A DNA stretch of 64,000 bases, from contig NC_060105.1 of the NCBI RefSeq assembly GCF_021155765.1, positions 4,340,001-4,404,000 of the forward strand. The letters run 5' to 3'. The position numbers and the translations under genes were made by a program. Positions 49,303 through 60,867 of this stretch are shown here, piece by piece. Source of the stretch: Diprion similis (taxonomy: Eukaryota; Arthropoda; Insecta; Hymenoptera; Diprionidae). How positions within the stretch are numbered: the stretch's first letter is position 1; each line of letters begins with the position of its first letter. Below the pieces are notes generated by a model that was given only the letters and a program-made list of their open reading frames with translations, did not search any database and was not told the DNA's origin.

Positions 49303-50180
49303 GAGAGGAGAGAGCACGCGGTGATGATTGGCTAAGTCGTTAACCCAAATTCACAAATCAACTTGAAAATAATTATATTTCTGAAACGACAAGTGAGAGC
49401 TAACGGTCTTTCCCGCTAGAGGTATATTATACCATAAGTCGTACCGACGGAGATCATGAATAAACTTGAGATTTATTTATATCCCATCGAGGACTGGAAG
49501 GAAGCACTGGGTGGAGGGGGGCGGATTAGAAATAAAAATAACGAGGAAATGAAAAAGAATTAAAAAAAGAAAAAAAAAACCACGTCGAAAATAGTGTGAG
49601 AAACTATTCATCATTAGTGCGTCGGAAGATCTTGCCGTGTGCCGGCCAAATTGAAGCTTTTAAAAGGTTAATGGAACAAAGCGGAGAGTCTTAAACGCGT
49701 GATGAGAGAAAGAAAAAATCATTGAAAAAGGGCAGAAAGAAAAATAAAAATAAAGAAATAAAATAACGACTTTACGAATGCGCGTCAAAATATTCTGCCT
49801 CCGATAAAATTAAGTACGAAGCACACTTCTTTCACGGAATCCGCTAATTACAGTTTAGAATACATCGACGATATGGTTGGTTAGAACGAAGATCCTGAAG
49901 TGGGTTTCGTATTGTCGGTTACGCGTATCAATGATGATGATTCCATTTAAAGGAATCTGTACGGTAAATAACTAATTAAAACTCAATTTGAATACAAAAA
50001 CTAAATTCTCACCTGCAGGTATACATATGAAAGAAGAATATATGGTCCGAGCTGCGGTAATTAAAAGCCCATTTTTCAAAACCCCCTGCGAGTAAAAATG
50101 AATCCATTTTTAATCCATCCCTGTCACACTGAATAAACGTTTCCCAAAAATTTATCAACTGAACAAAATTTATTTTCCAG
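44301..50180. other. Non-coding stretch upstream of dyl, no gene seen
   Basis: Intergenic DNA or the first intron of dyl. It contains microsatellites: TA-type (45463-45505), GT-type (47169-47190) and GA-type (49272-49313). The longest frame, 148 residues at 46277-46723, starts with an ordinary ATG but has no domain, hydrophobic pattern or splice context that I can recognise. A GC-richer patch at 47,900-48,150 could hold a regulatory element. Confidence 0.5.
49272..49313 (+). repeat. (GA)n tract
   Basis: About 42 bp of GA repeat with a few AAG interruptions, about 950 bp upstream of the dyl start codon. In flies GAGA factor binds such tracts; any role here is speculative. Confidence 0.8.
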
Positions 50181-50273
50181 AGTCCATATCTGAGCTACTA
50201 CGGTGCAACCAAAAACCGTCAGACGATGCGGTTACACATACATTTGGTCCTAGCCTGTCTTCTCTTCAAGGGA
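50181..50273 (+). CDS. dyl: dyl first coding exon (signal peptide); CDS starts at 50226
   Basis: The exon starts after TTTTCCAG at 50180 and has 45 bp of 5' UTR. The ATG at 50226 (A at -3) encodes MRLHIHLVLACLLFKG. The donor is GTGAGT at 50274, phase 0. The hydrophobic core matches a signal peptide completed by exon 2. An acceptor upstream of the ATG implies at least one non-coding 5' exon. Confidence 0.85.
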
Positions 50274-53200
50274 GTGAGTATTTTGATCCTTTACTCTATA
50301 AATGCGTCTCGTGAAATGATGATGAACTAAACCCCTTGAGGATATTCCATAATTGTAACCAATGGAAAACATTTACTTAAAAGGGAAAAAAAAAAAAAAA
50401 AAAAAAAACGAAAACACGTTGTCCATAGCATAGAGCGGAATGTAGACTGATCAGACGTTAGTGTTGATCTGGATTTGTTGGGGTTTCAGTTACCTGACTA
50501 CGGTTGTGTTCCTCCGTTCGTTCCAGGTTCGCAGAAATATAGCTACTCGGGGAAGCTTGAATCCAATTGAAGTTGATCAATCACTTAACTGTCGTCCGTG
50601 TCAGAGTCTCCAGGCGAGACGTCGCGTCGTTTTCTGTTACGTGCAGTTGTTCATGGATAGAGTTTGAGTATGTGAATTGGTTTTGTAGAACATGCGGTGA
50701 AAAGCCAGGGGAATCATCCGATCACCGGAACCTGAAATTCTTCCCATTTCCCACTTGCAGGTCTTGGGACCGTGGTAAATTCAGCGGGTAGATTTTGGTC
50801 CCGAGATGAAAATAGAGGAGTGTATTACACGGAGTGTTGTCGATGCATCTTCATTAGGAGTATGGAAGCTGTTGAGCATGTATTCGCCTACTTTCCCGTA
50901 ACCCTTTTGTAACTTCGATTACGCGCTTCGCTGCTGTGCAGGTCATTAATCACCACGGAGTTCGCGTTGGTTTACCATGAGATGAGAGAGGACTAGGGCT
51001 TCTTCTATTCAATATCTATTCAATGTTACGAGGTTGTTAAGCGGACAAAAAGGGAATGAAAACAAACGGAGGGAATAGTCGTTTGGCATGAAATCCAGCG
51101 GTGCATTGTAACCTGCGCAGGTGTGATGAACGCTCCTGAAGAAGCGCCAGACTTATGAGATTATAGTTGAGGTATAACGCTCTCTTTATGCCTTTCCCAC
51201 TCGCAATTCTATCAATTCCACGTACAGGTATAGAGAACTGTTTTCCATTCATCGCCGTTTCTCTCTTAATCGTTGTATATCGTGCAGCTCGACGAGCTCT
51301 TCTTCAATGGAAGTTAAACACACGCGCAGAAAAACACGTGTGTACGCGTGTGGGGTACTACATGTGGAGGTTTGAGCCGAAATAAGCACCTTTCAACATT
51401 CTAACGCCTCCAGCTTTGGACACGACGAAGGTTTGGTAAAGGAATAAGAAAAAAAGACGTGCCTAACGTGAAAAAACTCATTTCTTCCGCTCAACGCTGC
51501 TTCTTGGCGCGGTGTTATTAGCCATGATTGATGTCTCACTAAGATGCCTCGTGTTTCTGTATACATCGACATTGGCCGCGTCGAAGTCCGTGTAAGAAAG
51601 TAACAACGAATCGATAGTCCGGCTACATAGTCCTCAATTTCGTTTAATACACCCTGATGATCCATAGCGATCGCTATAAATTGAGATACGATTTATTCCA
51701 AACCTGCATCAGCGTCAGTCCAAATCAGCTGTTAACGCCTGCCACCAGAGTACATAAATTCCTCGGATAAACCGGAGGCGACTAGACATACAGGCGTGAG
51801 AAAAAGACCAAAGAGAGATAAAAATGGCGAAAATTTGGTAAGCGGGATAATAAACGAAGGGCTACGGTACTGGACTGGCCGATGGGGAGTACGCGAGCGA
51901 TTTATAACAGCTTTATGTAACCCAGATATCGCGCGTTACTTATGTACTTATATCCATGGGAGGCCACGTAGTGTTGCCGTTATCCAGTTGTCTGACCCAG
52001 TGCTAAGGGCTTCGAGTTTCCTCCTTGGAGTCAGGCCACGCCGGTCGGTCGGCCGGTCGGTGGTACCTCCTTATTCAACAACGTCTGCTCGCGGCGAATG
52101 TGGGGGGGGCGGGGGGGGGGGGGGGGGGGGGGGGGGAAGGAGTAAGTAAGAAGAGAAAGAAAGAAAGAAATAAGGATCGCTGTGTGTGGGCAAGCCCAGG
52201 CCCAGGCCCAGGCCCAGGTTCACCTTCAGGTTTGTTATTAAATTAGAGCCGGTTTTGGTGAGCGGACCCGCGGCATGACGCGCCGGTACCAGACGGAGCG
52301 GGTCCTTTGATTCCCGTGTGCCCGTTCCCCGGGCCAGCCTCGCGAGTATAAATCGCACGGTCTTTAATTGGGTTAGAGGAACGAGTGAGCACCGAGAGCT
52401 CATGGAACGAGAGACGACGAAGTGAGCGATGCTGCTGGCCGATTGACCTGCGTTGAGGATGGTACGGTGGTCGTTCATTCGTTCATTCGGTCGGTCGGTC
52501 GGTTGATCCGTTATGCCTGAGGGTCATGTGCGACGTGTCAGATGCTCCTGTTTTGTACCCATCCCTACCCATCTCGCCTCGTCGAGAATATCCCAGCTCC
52601 TCTGTCACGCCGTGTCGGACTATCTGTGTTAACCTCAGGCGTTTCCTCGAGAATCGAGACGCGATTCCTCCTCATTTCCTGTAAGCTTAGTTCTTTATCA
52701 ACGGGGTAATGAACTCCTTGTAATCGTGTCTTCTTCATTTTTCAGCTGGCCGGCTCCGACGACGTCGAGGTGATACAGGCCGTTCCTGGAGAAGACAATC
52801 GGAATGACAAATCGGCCATGGATCGACAGGACACCGAGCTCGGCAGCTCGGACCAGCTGGCCCTCGAGACGACTGGTGAAAACACCGCCGGCGGTGGTCA
52901 CTACAACACCGGTCAAGTGCGCAATCATCCGGGACGTGTCAGTCTTGGCCTTTCCAATTCCAGGCCTTCTCACAACGTCGCTTATCACGGACCCCCACCC
53001 CCCTTGCCGTCGAAGGGTCAGACCGAGGCTCAGGACAAGATCTACACCTCCCATTCTGGATCCGGGGGCGATTCCTGGCCGGTAGCAACGCCGGATATGC
53101 CCAAGATCATATCGCTCGACGTCAAGTGCGAGAAAAACTTGATGAAGGTCTATCTCGGGTTCGACCAGCCCTTCTACGGCATAGTCTTCAGCAAGGGTCA

Positions 53201-54404
53201 CTACAGCAATGTGAATTGCGTCCACCTTCCGGCCGGTCTCGGGAGGACCTCGGCCAACTTCGAGATCAGCATTCACGCCTGCGGGACGGCTGGTAACACG
53301 GAGAACGGACTGTACGGCTATGGCGCTGAATCGGGCTCGGGAACATACTTCGAGAATATAATAGTCGTGCAGTACGATCCGCAGGTTCAGGAGGTATGGG
53401 ACCAGGCCAGGAAGCTACGGTGCACGTGGCACGACCAGTACGAGAAGTCGGTCACCTTCAGGCCCTTTCCAGTCGACATGCTCGACGTCGTGCGGACCGA
53501 TTTCGCCGGCGACAACGTCGGATGCTGGATGCAGATCCAGGTGGGCAAGGGACCCTGGGCCTCCGAGGTATCCGGCCTGGTCAAGATCGGCCAGACGATG
53601 ACCATGGTCCTGGCCATAAAGGACGACGACTCCAAGTTCGACATGCTGGTCCGTAATTGCATGGCTCACGACGGCAAGCGCGCCCCGATTCAGCTGGTCG
53701 ATCAGAAGGGGTGCATAACCAGGCCCAAGTTGATGTCCCGTTTCACAAAGATAAAAAACTTCGGAGCAAGCGCCTCCGTTCTCTCCTACGCGCATTTCCA
53801 GGCGTTCAAGTTCCCCGACTCGATGGAGGTCCACTTCCAATGCACCATTCAGATATGCAGGTACCAGTGCCCCGACCAATGCTCCGAGTCGAATCTCCTC
53901 GACTCCTCGCAGTCGACGTACATCGAGAACCACCAGGTCATCCATCCCGAGTCAGGGTACGGACCGCCGCCTCTTCATCCGCTTCCTCTCGAGGCCTACC
54001 TCCAGGCGACAGCCGGAAGACCGAGGGATGAACGCAGGAGAAAGTCTCGCGAGGTCGCCGTAAGTCCCGAGAAAGAGGTCGGCGTCAACAGGATCATCCG
54101 GGTCGTTTCTACCGGCGATTTAACCTTCGCCATCGACGAGTCGAGCAACGATACCGTCGTCGGACCGACGATGGTATTTCCGGGAAAGGACCACGCCGTC
54201 AATTCGAGTCTCATATGCATGACGACACCAGGATTCGCCATCACGCTCATCGTACTCCTCGCTATTTTACTCGTATCCTTCGCCCTCACGGCTTACGTTT
54301 GCCTGCGTTTAAGACCGTTCGGTAAACTACCGAACAAGGGAATCGTTGGACCTTTCGGTAGTAACGCGCATAAAAAAACGTCCAAGACTTGCTTTTACTC
54401 TTAG
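50226..54404 (+). CDS. dyl: Dusky/dusky-like ZP-domain membrane protein, whole gene span
   Basis: Two coding exons give a 568-residue type I membrane protein. It has a signal peptide (MRLHIHLVLACLLFKGLAGS), a polar N-terminal region with HGPPPPLP, and a ZP domain (about residues 137-392) with the family signatures DVKCEKNLMKVYLGF, GIVFSKGHYSNVNC and GCWMQIQVGKGPWASEV, cysteine-rich at its end. A basic furin-type site follows (RDERRRKSR, about 444-452), then one membrane helix (FAITLIVLLAILLVSFALTAYV, about 513-534) and a short tail. Proteins of this family are cleaved, polymerise in the apical extracellular matrix and shape cuticle, wing cells and bristles. The match is strongest to dusky-like; dusky and miniature are close relatives, so the exact orthologue is likely but not certain. 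The antisense frames over exon 2 are shadows. Confidence 0.93.
50274..52745 (+). other. dyl: dyl intron (2.5 kb) with low-complexity tracts
   Basis: The intron separates the signal-peptide exon from the main exon. It contains a G8-C-G26 tract (52102-52136), a (CCCAGG)n cluster (about 52194-52218) and GGTC/TTCG repeats (about 52045-52065 and 52480-52503). Frames within it, including 51796-52149 and 52071-52478, are driven by these tracts and are not genes. Confidence 0.75.
52102..52136 (+). repeat. Poly-G tract (G8 C G26) in dyl intron
   Basis: A homopolymer run able to form G-quadruplexes in the sense RNA and DNA. Such runs are error-prone in sequencing, so the exact length is uncertain. Confidence 0.9.
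52746..54404 (+). CDS. dyl: dyl main coding exon (ZP domain, furin site, membrane helix)
   Basis: 1659 bp, acceptor TTTTTCAG at 52745, stop TAG at 54402-54404. It encodes residues 17-568, from LAGSDDVEVIQAV to KTSKTCFYS. GC content is high compared with the flanks, as expected for a conserved coding exon. A short C-terminal tail after the membrane helix (about 30 residues) faces the cytoplasm. Confidence 0.95.
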   Translation: MAGSDDVEVIQAVPGEDNRNDKSAMDRQDTELGSSDQLALETTGENTAGGGHYNTGQVRNHPGRVSLGLSNSRPSHNVAYHGPPPPLPSKGQTEAQDKIYTSHSGSGGDSWPVATPDMPKIISLDVKCEKNLMKVYLGFDQPFYGIVFSKGHYSNVNCVHLPAGLGRTSANFEISIHACGTAGNTENGLYGYGAESGSGTYFENIIVVQYDPQVQEVWDQARKLRCTWHDQYEKSVTFRPFPVDMLDVVRTDFAGDNVGCWMQIQVGKGPWASEVSGLVKIGQTMTMVLAIKDDDSKFDMLVRNCMAHDGKRAPIQLVDQKGCITRPKLMSRFTKIKNFGASASVLSYAHFQAFKFPDSMEVHFQCTIQICRYQCPDQCSESNLLDSSQSTYIENHQVIHPESGYGPPPLHPLPLEAYLQATAGRPRDERRRKSREVAVSPEKEVGVNRIIRVVSTGDLTFAIDESSNDTVVGPTMVFPGKDHAVNSSLICMTTPGFAITLIVLLAILLVSFALTAYVCLRLRPFGKLPNKGIVGPFGSNAHKKTSKTCFYS

Positions 54405-55250
54405 GATATTCAAGACAACTGCTCTCTTTTCTCCCAAGAGGAAAAAACGAAAATGCATATCTTCGGACGACGCCCCCCCCCCCCCCCCCCCCCCCACCTC
54501 CCAAACAAATGACGAGCGACTAACGAAACAATTTTTCCACACTTTAATTGAGATTGGGTTATACCGATACTCATCTTGTTATTGTATTCTATCCGGTTAC
54601 GAATAGTTAAGATGCTTAAATCCGTCGATTCGCTCGACATTTATACCTGATCGGGGAAAGATGTCTCAATTTTTATAAGCATAGATTTTTACGTATTAAA
54701 ATATATACGTAATTTACGGCTAAACCGAGGCTCCCCGCCTATATATACATAGACTATGTTTAAGAATTATTAATTTTTCACTATAGTTTTTCAACTAATC
54801 ATACATGTGTTTAAATTCAGTGTTTGAGTCGACGAGTATGTCCACAAAACTGATTTTTTTCTCGTTACAATATTCTTCAGGCTATACGTTGTTGAATTTC
54901 ACCGTTTGACAAGCACTTAGTTAAGTCTTTCCATTCATCTTTTGAATTATTCCCTATTTTCTGACCAATCTTCTAAGTTGCAACGAATACATGTATAGTG
55001 TCGATACACGTTAGCTCAAATATCATCTTGTCACCTTGGTTCTTGGACTACGATGTTTAGTCATTATATTTAATATTTATTTACTTATTTATTTATATAT
55101 ATATAGATATATATATATATATAGAGAGAGAGGTATAAGTTAAATAATATGTAGGATGCGACCGGGTAAATGGTTATAGGCTAATGTTACGTATCGTTCG
55201 GAGGTTCTGTTGCATACGGTTTTCAATAAATATTCACGATGCAAAAAAGG
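54405..55250 (+). other. dyl: Probable dyl 3' UTR
   Basis: The stretch starts after the stop codon and reaches an AATAAA at 55225-55230. It contains a C23 tract (54473-54495) 69 bp past the stop and a TA/GA microsatellite (about 55094-55132). The short frames across the C-tract are artefacts. Confidence 0.5.
54473..54495 (+). repeat. Poly-C tract in dyl 3' UTR
   Basis: A run of 23 cytosines, complementary to the G26 run in the intron of the same gene. Confidence 0.9.
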
Positions 55251-58200
55251 TTTGATCAACAGGTAAGAAAGAGAAAGTTTAACGCTGCGGAATAGGAGAA
55301 AATAAGAAATTTCCACACAGTGAAAAAGATTATATGCGTTATACGAATTCCAAACCTAATGTCGTCGACTTTTTTTTTTTTTACCGCGTTGTGATTAACT
55401 ATTCTGTATGCTGATAGAACCTCAACGAAAATTTATACTCCAACAAAGTACGCTTAGTACCTTACAATTAAGTAATTATCTATTTATCTATTTCCGTTCA
55501 TTTATTGTTTACTCAAGTATCGTTACGTCTTTCTATCGTGTATAACGTGATTAAAATATTATTGAATTTAAATTCAATCTCCATTCTCAACCGCAGGTAT
55601 TGCTTTGAAATACTTCAACCGGGTGTCCAATTGAAACTGAATTATGATTTTTCAGTGATAAACTCTTTCCAAATTAAACAAACTTCGCAAATTTATTTCA
55701 ATCAAATATAATTATCAGTATAGGTAAATATTTTTAGGATAATAATTTTAACGTGAAGTTATCGACCGAATTCTATTCAATGTTGTTGATACGCATTAAA
55801 ATTATTAAAGTAGCATATCAAAAGTAAAAAAAAAATACTTCATCCCACAGCTGAAATTTCAATTTTCATGCCTAGAGAAGAAACAATCTTTTTTGTTATG
55901 CTATGATTCCTCGATATGATCTACCATTAATAGTTATATTATTAAAACTGAATTAGGAAACAAAAAATTATAAACAATAATTAATCTTTCTCTTGTATTG
56001 AAAGTGAAAATTTTTCTTGGACTAAATTTTACTTCAATTTTCAATGTAGTAAAATATTAACATATATTATATAGATATTTTTTTTTATATGTATATGTAG
56101 TAGTAATAGTAACTGGCAAGTAATTTATCCTGTTTAAAAATACCTGTACAACTGACATTTAAAATTAATATGTATTTTTGTAATCATATATACATATTTT
56201 TTTTCTGTTTGTATTATTTATAGAAGTATGTATTACATACCGAAAGATAATATTTATACCTGTACTCATTGTAATTACAGATATCATCGGTAAATTAACG
56301 ATTTATATTCTACTGTAAGTCATTTTTCTTCCCCAACGATGTCGTCAGTTGAAAGTGAATAAAGAATTTTGAGAAAAAAAAAAAAAAAAATAGCTGCAAC
56401 TACAAGTCAGAATTATTTGAGCAAAACTCTTGCGAACATATCAGCGCAACGATTGATTGTTTTTTTTATTCTTTCACGGAATCAAGAGTGAAGTTTGTGA
56501 AATGAATTATGAATTAGTACGTGTTATTCATTTTTATCATATATATATATATATATTTACGTAGTTCAATTGATGAGTAGACTTATTTTTTGTTTTTTTT
56601 TTATATATATACGCACACAATTATTATGTATAAATTTATACTGTACACGAAATTCCTTATGAATAGTTTATTTTATATTTATTTTTAAAGTACTTTCCAT
56701 CGATTTGAAATGGAACACGACATTTTATGTCACCTTTCAGGCATTGACTCATTGCATAAAGTAAAAAGAATGAAAAACAAATGGTACAATTCATATTCCA
56801 GTTGCATGTTGGATAATCGTGTGATTAGATGTTCGAATATCTACGTATAGTATATTACGGGATAGGGCGTTTGTAACCTGCGATTAGTTTAGTGGTAGTT
56901 TTTTTTTTTTAAATTAGTCAAATCCCACTCTTGAAATTTTATACAATATACAGTATAGACATATAAAAGTTTAAGGATTTTAGAAAATTTGATGAGCAAA
57001 ACACCCCGTCCCGAATTCGTGAGTGTGTGTGTATATACATATATACTCGTGTATATGTATATATATGTATATATATGGAAGTATCGTTAGATATTTGCCT
57101 TACAATTGGCTTGTTTTTTTCTTTCCTTGCGATATTGAGAAACGACTTTCCGACCAACAACTGAGAAAATTCAAAGATTGGATAGAACGAAAAAAATAAA
57201 AAACGAAAAAGTGAAAGAAGAAGAAAAAAGTATATATAACGTAGAATCATGATACAAAATTGAACTACAATTTGCGATTTAGCATTGGTTGAGGATAAAT
57301 TGTTTTTCTTTTTTTGTTTTTTGTTTTTTTATTTTCACATACGAATACGCCTAGCAAAACTCCATCATCATGTACAAAAATTTCATTGAATGAATGTATG
57401 TCTGATATAATAACTATGCATTTAGAAAGGTAATATGCTAATAATTCGTTGGAGCGATTTATGAAATCATTAAGTGCTCTCTCACTATGTTCAACAAACT
57501 GCACAAAAAATTTTAATATCCTATCAGACTGGGCGAAAATTCTTCACTAGTCAAAGCGTCACAATGATTCTGAAATTTATTTCTCAGATAAGTAATGTTG
57601 TATTCTAAGGATAACGAACGAATGTTTCCAATCACTGATTAATACTTCTTCTTTTAATCACCATGTCGATCTTAATTCAGCCTATATAAATAAAACTCAA
57701 ATAATGACGCGATTGAGTAATACGTTTAAAGATAATTTCGTGTGACCAGGAAATTTTTTTCAGATAATGTATTTTTTTTTTGTTTTTTTTTTTCTTAATT
57801 TCCACTATTTTATAAGTATATTTAGATTGTATATAAATCTTAATTTTATTTCGCAAAAGATAGGCCCTTGAAATTGTTACCAACTGTTGACAAAAAAATT
57901 ATCGTTGCGTTAGTTTTTTTTTTTTTTTTTCTTTCTTTCTTTACAGCTTTTTGGTGAATTCATTGTTTACTATTGAAAAATTACGCAATAATTTATGCAA
58001 ACGAAATTTTTTTTTTCTACTAACATTACATTCACATCCGTCGTAAACATCCTAAGATTGTATTGGCACTTGTCCCTTAAATTTCATGTAATTCGATTCT
58101 GTTCGTAGTATTTATTGATGAAAAATTCTGATAAATATATTCTTCCTATACCAATATTTTCACAATTTCATACATGAAAACATCTAATAATGTGATCGCT

Positions 58201-60080
58201 ATTATAAATAACCGTTCTTATAAAAAATTTCTATACGGATGTGCTACCGAGCGACGACATACAAGCGGAACTATATGGTACACGGGTTTTTCTCCCATAA
58301 AATCTATTGTAATATTTTCCTATACATGTGAGCAATCGAATAATTGAACGAGCTTGAGACACATTTACAATATTTGCAGGATGAATCGACAGTTGTTCGA
58401 GTATCGGTCTTTTTGCCCTTAAACATTAGATCGATGGTTGATCGAAAATTACTTGTCAAGTAGCTATCCATCTTCAGTTTAACCGCGATTTTTTTTTTTT
58501 TTTTTTTTATGCAAACAACCCCTGAATTGTATTGTCGTGTTTTTTCTTATATTATTCATCATCCCTTATACGCTTCTTCTTTCTCTTCTTTGTCCTTTTT
58601 TAAGCACCTTACTGATCTACGAACTACCAGATATACGTAAACGTAAATGTGATTGATTGTCAAAGATTTGATAGGAATGGTGATATAGACTTTGAAGCAG
58701 TTGACGGAGTTTTCTTTTCTTCCACCTCTCCTCAAACCACCAACATAAGTATGCCTATGGTTTTCTTTCCTTTTGGCAACTGTATTTTTAAAGAAGAATT
58801 GTAAGAATTAATTACACATTCACGAACCGGATATATCAAAACTAAACTTAATATGACGAGAGTTTTCATGATATCCGATTATCTCGAAATGTGAGAGTCT
58901 CGCTACGTATACTTGGATGGAGTGTAAAAACTGAAGAAATAAAGGGAGGATAATGGATTATTTATTTGCGTTTGAAACGTATTTCTATTTTTCGTATCCA
59001 CCAGGGATTAAGAAATGAGAATAAATCTGTCTGCTGTCGAATTATATGTAATTTACAATTCGAATTTGGATTGTCAATTGGATATAAAATCTAGAAAGAA
59101 TACACTGTCAGAGAATTTGTCATGTGCAGGAAAAGTTGGTAATTTTAAAGAAATCACTGCAATTCAATTTGAACAATATCAAAACTTTGATTATACTCAA
59201 AGATCAGTTTTTAGAATGAAGCAAAAATGATGTGATAAATTGTGAAATCTTCACAAAAGAGTAGTTTCATAGGTTGATGGGCGAAGTGACGTAACACCAA
59301 AGAAAGTTACAGTTTAAAAGTAAAAAAAAAAAATGCATAATCTGGCTAGTCATACGGTATTTTCGAGTGATGGAAAAGTGAACATGTGATCATTGACCAA
59401 TTAAAATTTACATAAATTGCAATGCGACTTCAGATTTTAGTTTTCTAATCGTCGCACCACACTGTGATATTGTCTTCTCTTTGACTATGTTAGAGTGTAT
59501 ATTTTAGTGATTTCTGTTTTTTCATTCTTTATTTGACTAGATAGTGTCGAGTTTCGTTGAAGAAATGTTCAATTTCTTAAACTCATTCTCACGCCAAATC
59601 GTTGCAAATTACGATTATCGCTTATCGTCACAAACATTGACAAACATAAAACGTTGACGTTACTATACTTCTGCATTTCAACGTTATGCGATACACCGAC
59701 AGAAATTTCAAAGAGTTGAGCGTGAAGGCGCGTTGCTTGCACAGAAGTCGTCTTGAGTTGCTCAAGCACCCTGAATCGCGATTAATACTTCTTAGTATAC
59801 CATATCGACTCGTCGTTACTGATTAAATCTGCTCGCGTAGACGTCGAATATGCTGTTTATTAGCGTAACAGGATTTTTCGGTTTCACGAAGCGGATAACA
59901 ACTCAACATGTAATTGTAATCAAAATCATCATCCATGTGTGAATACTTACATGTCCGACGCACATATCAGAATGCCAGGAATGCATGTTCCGCGAATTCA
60001 TTTTCATGCGCGTTCTAAGGCATGTTGCAGGGTATTAAGCACAACTATAAACATAACTCTCATCTTACCGTAAATTCATT
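55251..60080. other. AT-rich intergenic stretch, no gene seen
   Basis: About 4.8 kb, very AT-rich, with many T-runs (57,770-57,795; 57,915-57,930; 58,490-58,509) and TA microsatellites (56,539-56,558; 57,032-57,076). On the minus strand the RNF19 3' UTR probably enters from the right; an AATAAA for it lies at 59856-59861 (TTTATT on plus). Frames at 57265-57504 and 59015-59230 are not recognised. Confidence 0.55.
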
Positions 60081-60867
60081 TCAGCAATGAGAATTATCCT
60101 CCTTGATACGAACATTGTCATTCTCGCAATAACTTTGCGTGAGTTGATAATGGGGAGATGCTACTGGGCAAGATTTCTCAACTTCGAGAACATGGCTATG
60201 TTTCGACTCAACGGGGCAAATAATTTTTTCGTCCATTACATTGCCTGGTCGCAATGCAATTTCTGGTTGTCTTTCTTTCTCTATTATGTAGTCGTATTTC
60301 GATGCCATTTTCGGTTCTTCAATTTCGACTATCTGCGTTGGTCGCGTTGCCATTGGGGGCGTCTCTTCCATTATCACGTGATTTGGTAGCGATGCAATTT
60401 CTGGTTGTCTTTCTTTCTCTATTATGTAGTCGTATTTCGATGCCATTTTCGGTTCTTCAATTTCGACTATCTGCGTTGGTCGCGTTGCCATTGGGGGCGT
60501 CTCTTCCATTATCACGTGATTTGGTCGCGACGCAATTTCTGGCACTTCCACATCTGACAGGGGGGGTGATTTCGACGCCATACGAGGCGTCTCCTCCTTT
60601 ATGACATGATACGATCGCTGAGGAAGTTCTGGTACTTCGACATCGGCGCTATGGGTTGGTCGTGATGCGATTATAGGCTTTGCTTCTTTGACCACACGGC
60701 TTTGTCGCGTCTCGATGGGACAAGGTTCTTCTATCACAGGTAGTCGCTTTTCTCTTTCAAAATTTGAACCATTGTGAAAGAACACACTGCGCAGAGTAGC
60801 GACGTTTACCCTCTCCCTCGGGTGATCATCTGCCGCAGCGTCGACGTTAGAATCATTGTTGGAAGAT
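60081..60867 (-). CDS. RNF19: RNF19 last exon with 46-residue tandem repeats
   Basis: 787 bp, acceptor CCCTTCAG, stop TGA at 60081-60083; phase agrees with the previous exon. After [20 protein letters not shown] the exon becomes a Pro/Glu-rich low-complexity region with repeating [22 protein letters not shown] and PEIA-RP units, and ends with [10 protein letters not shown]. Two adjacent 138-bp units (60256-60393 and 60394-60531) are 136/138 identical. Confidence 0.88.

Noticed and set aside
51796-52478. Glycine- and proline-rich frames across the G-tract in the dyl intron
   Set aside because: Homopolymer artefacts on both strands; no splice support.
52698-53945. Antisense frames of 192 and 176 residues over dyl exon 2
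   Set aside because: Shadows of a GC-rich, strongly conserved sense exon.
60254-60604. 116-residue plus-strand frame with internal repeat
   Set aside because: Antisense echo of the RNF19 tandem repeat; the minus-strand frame fits exon phases.
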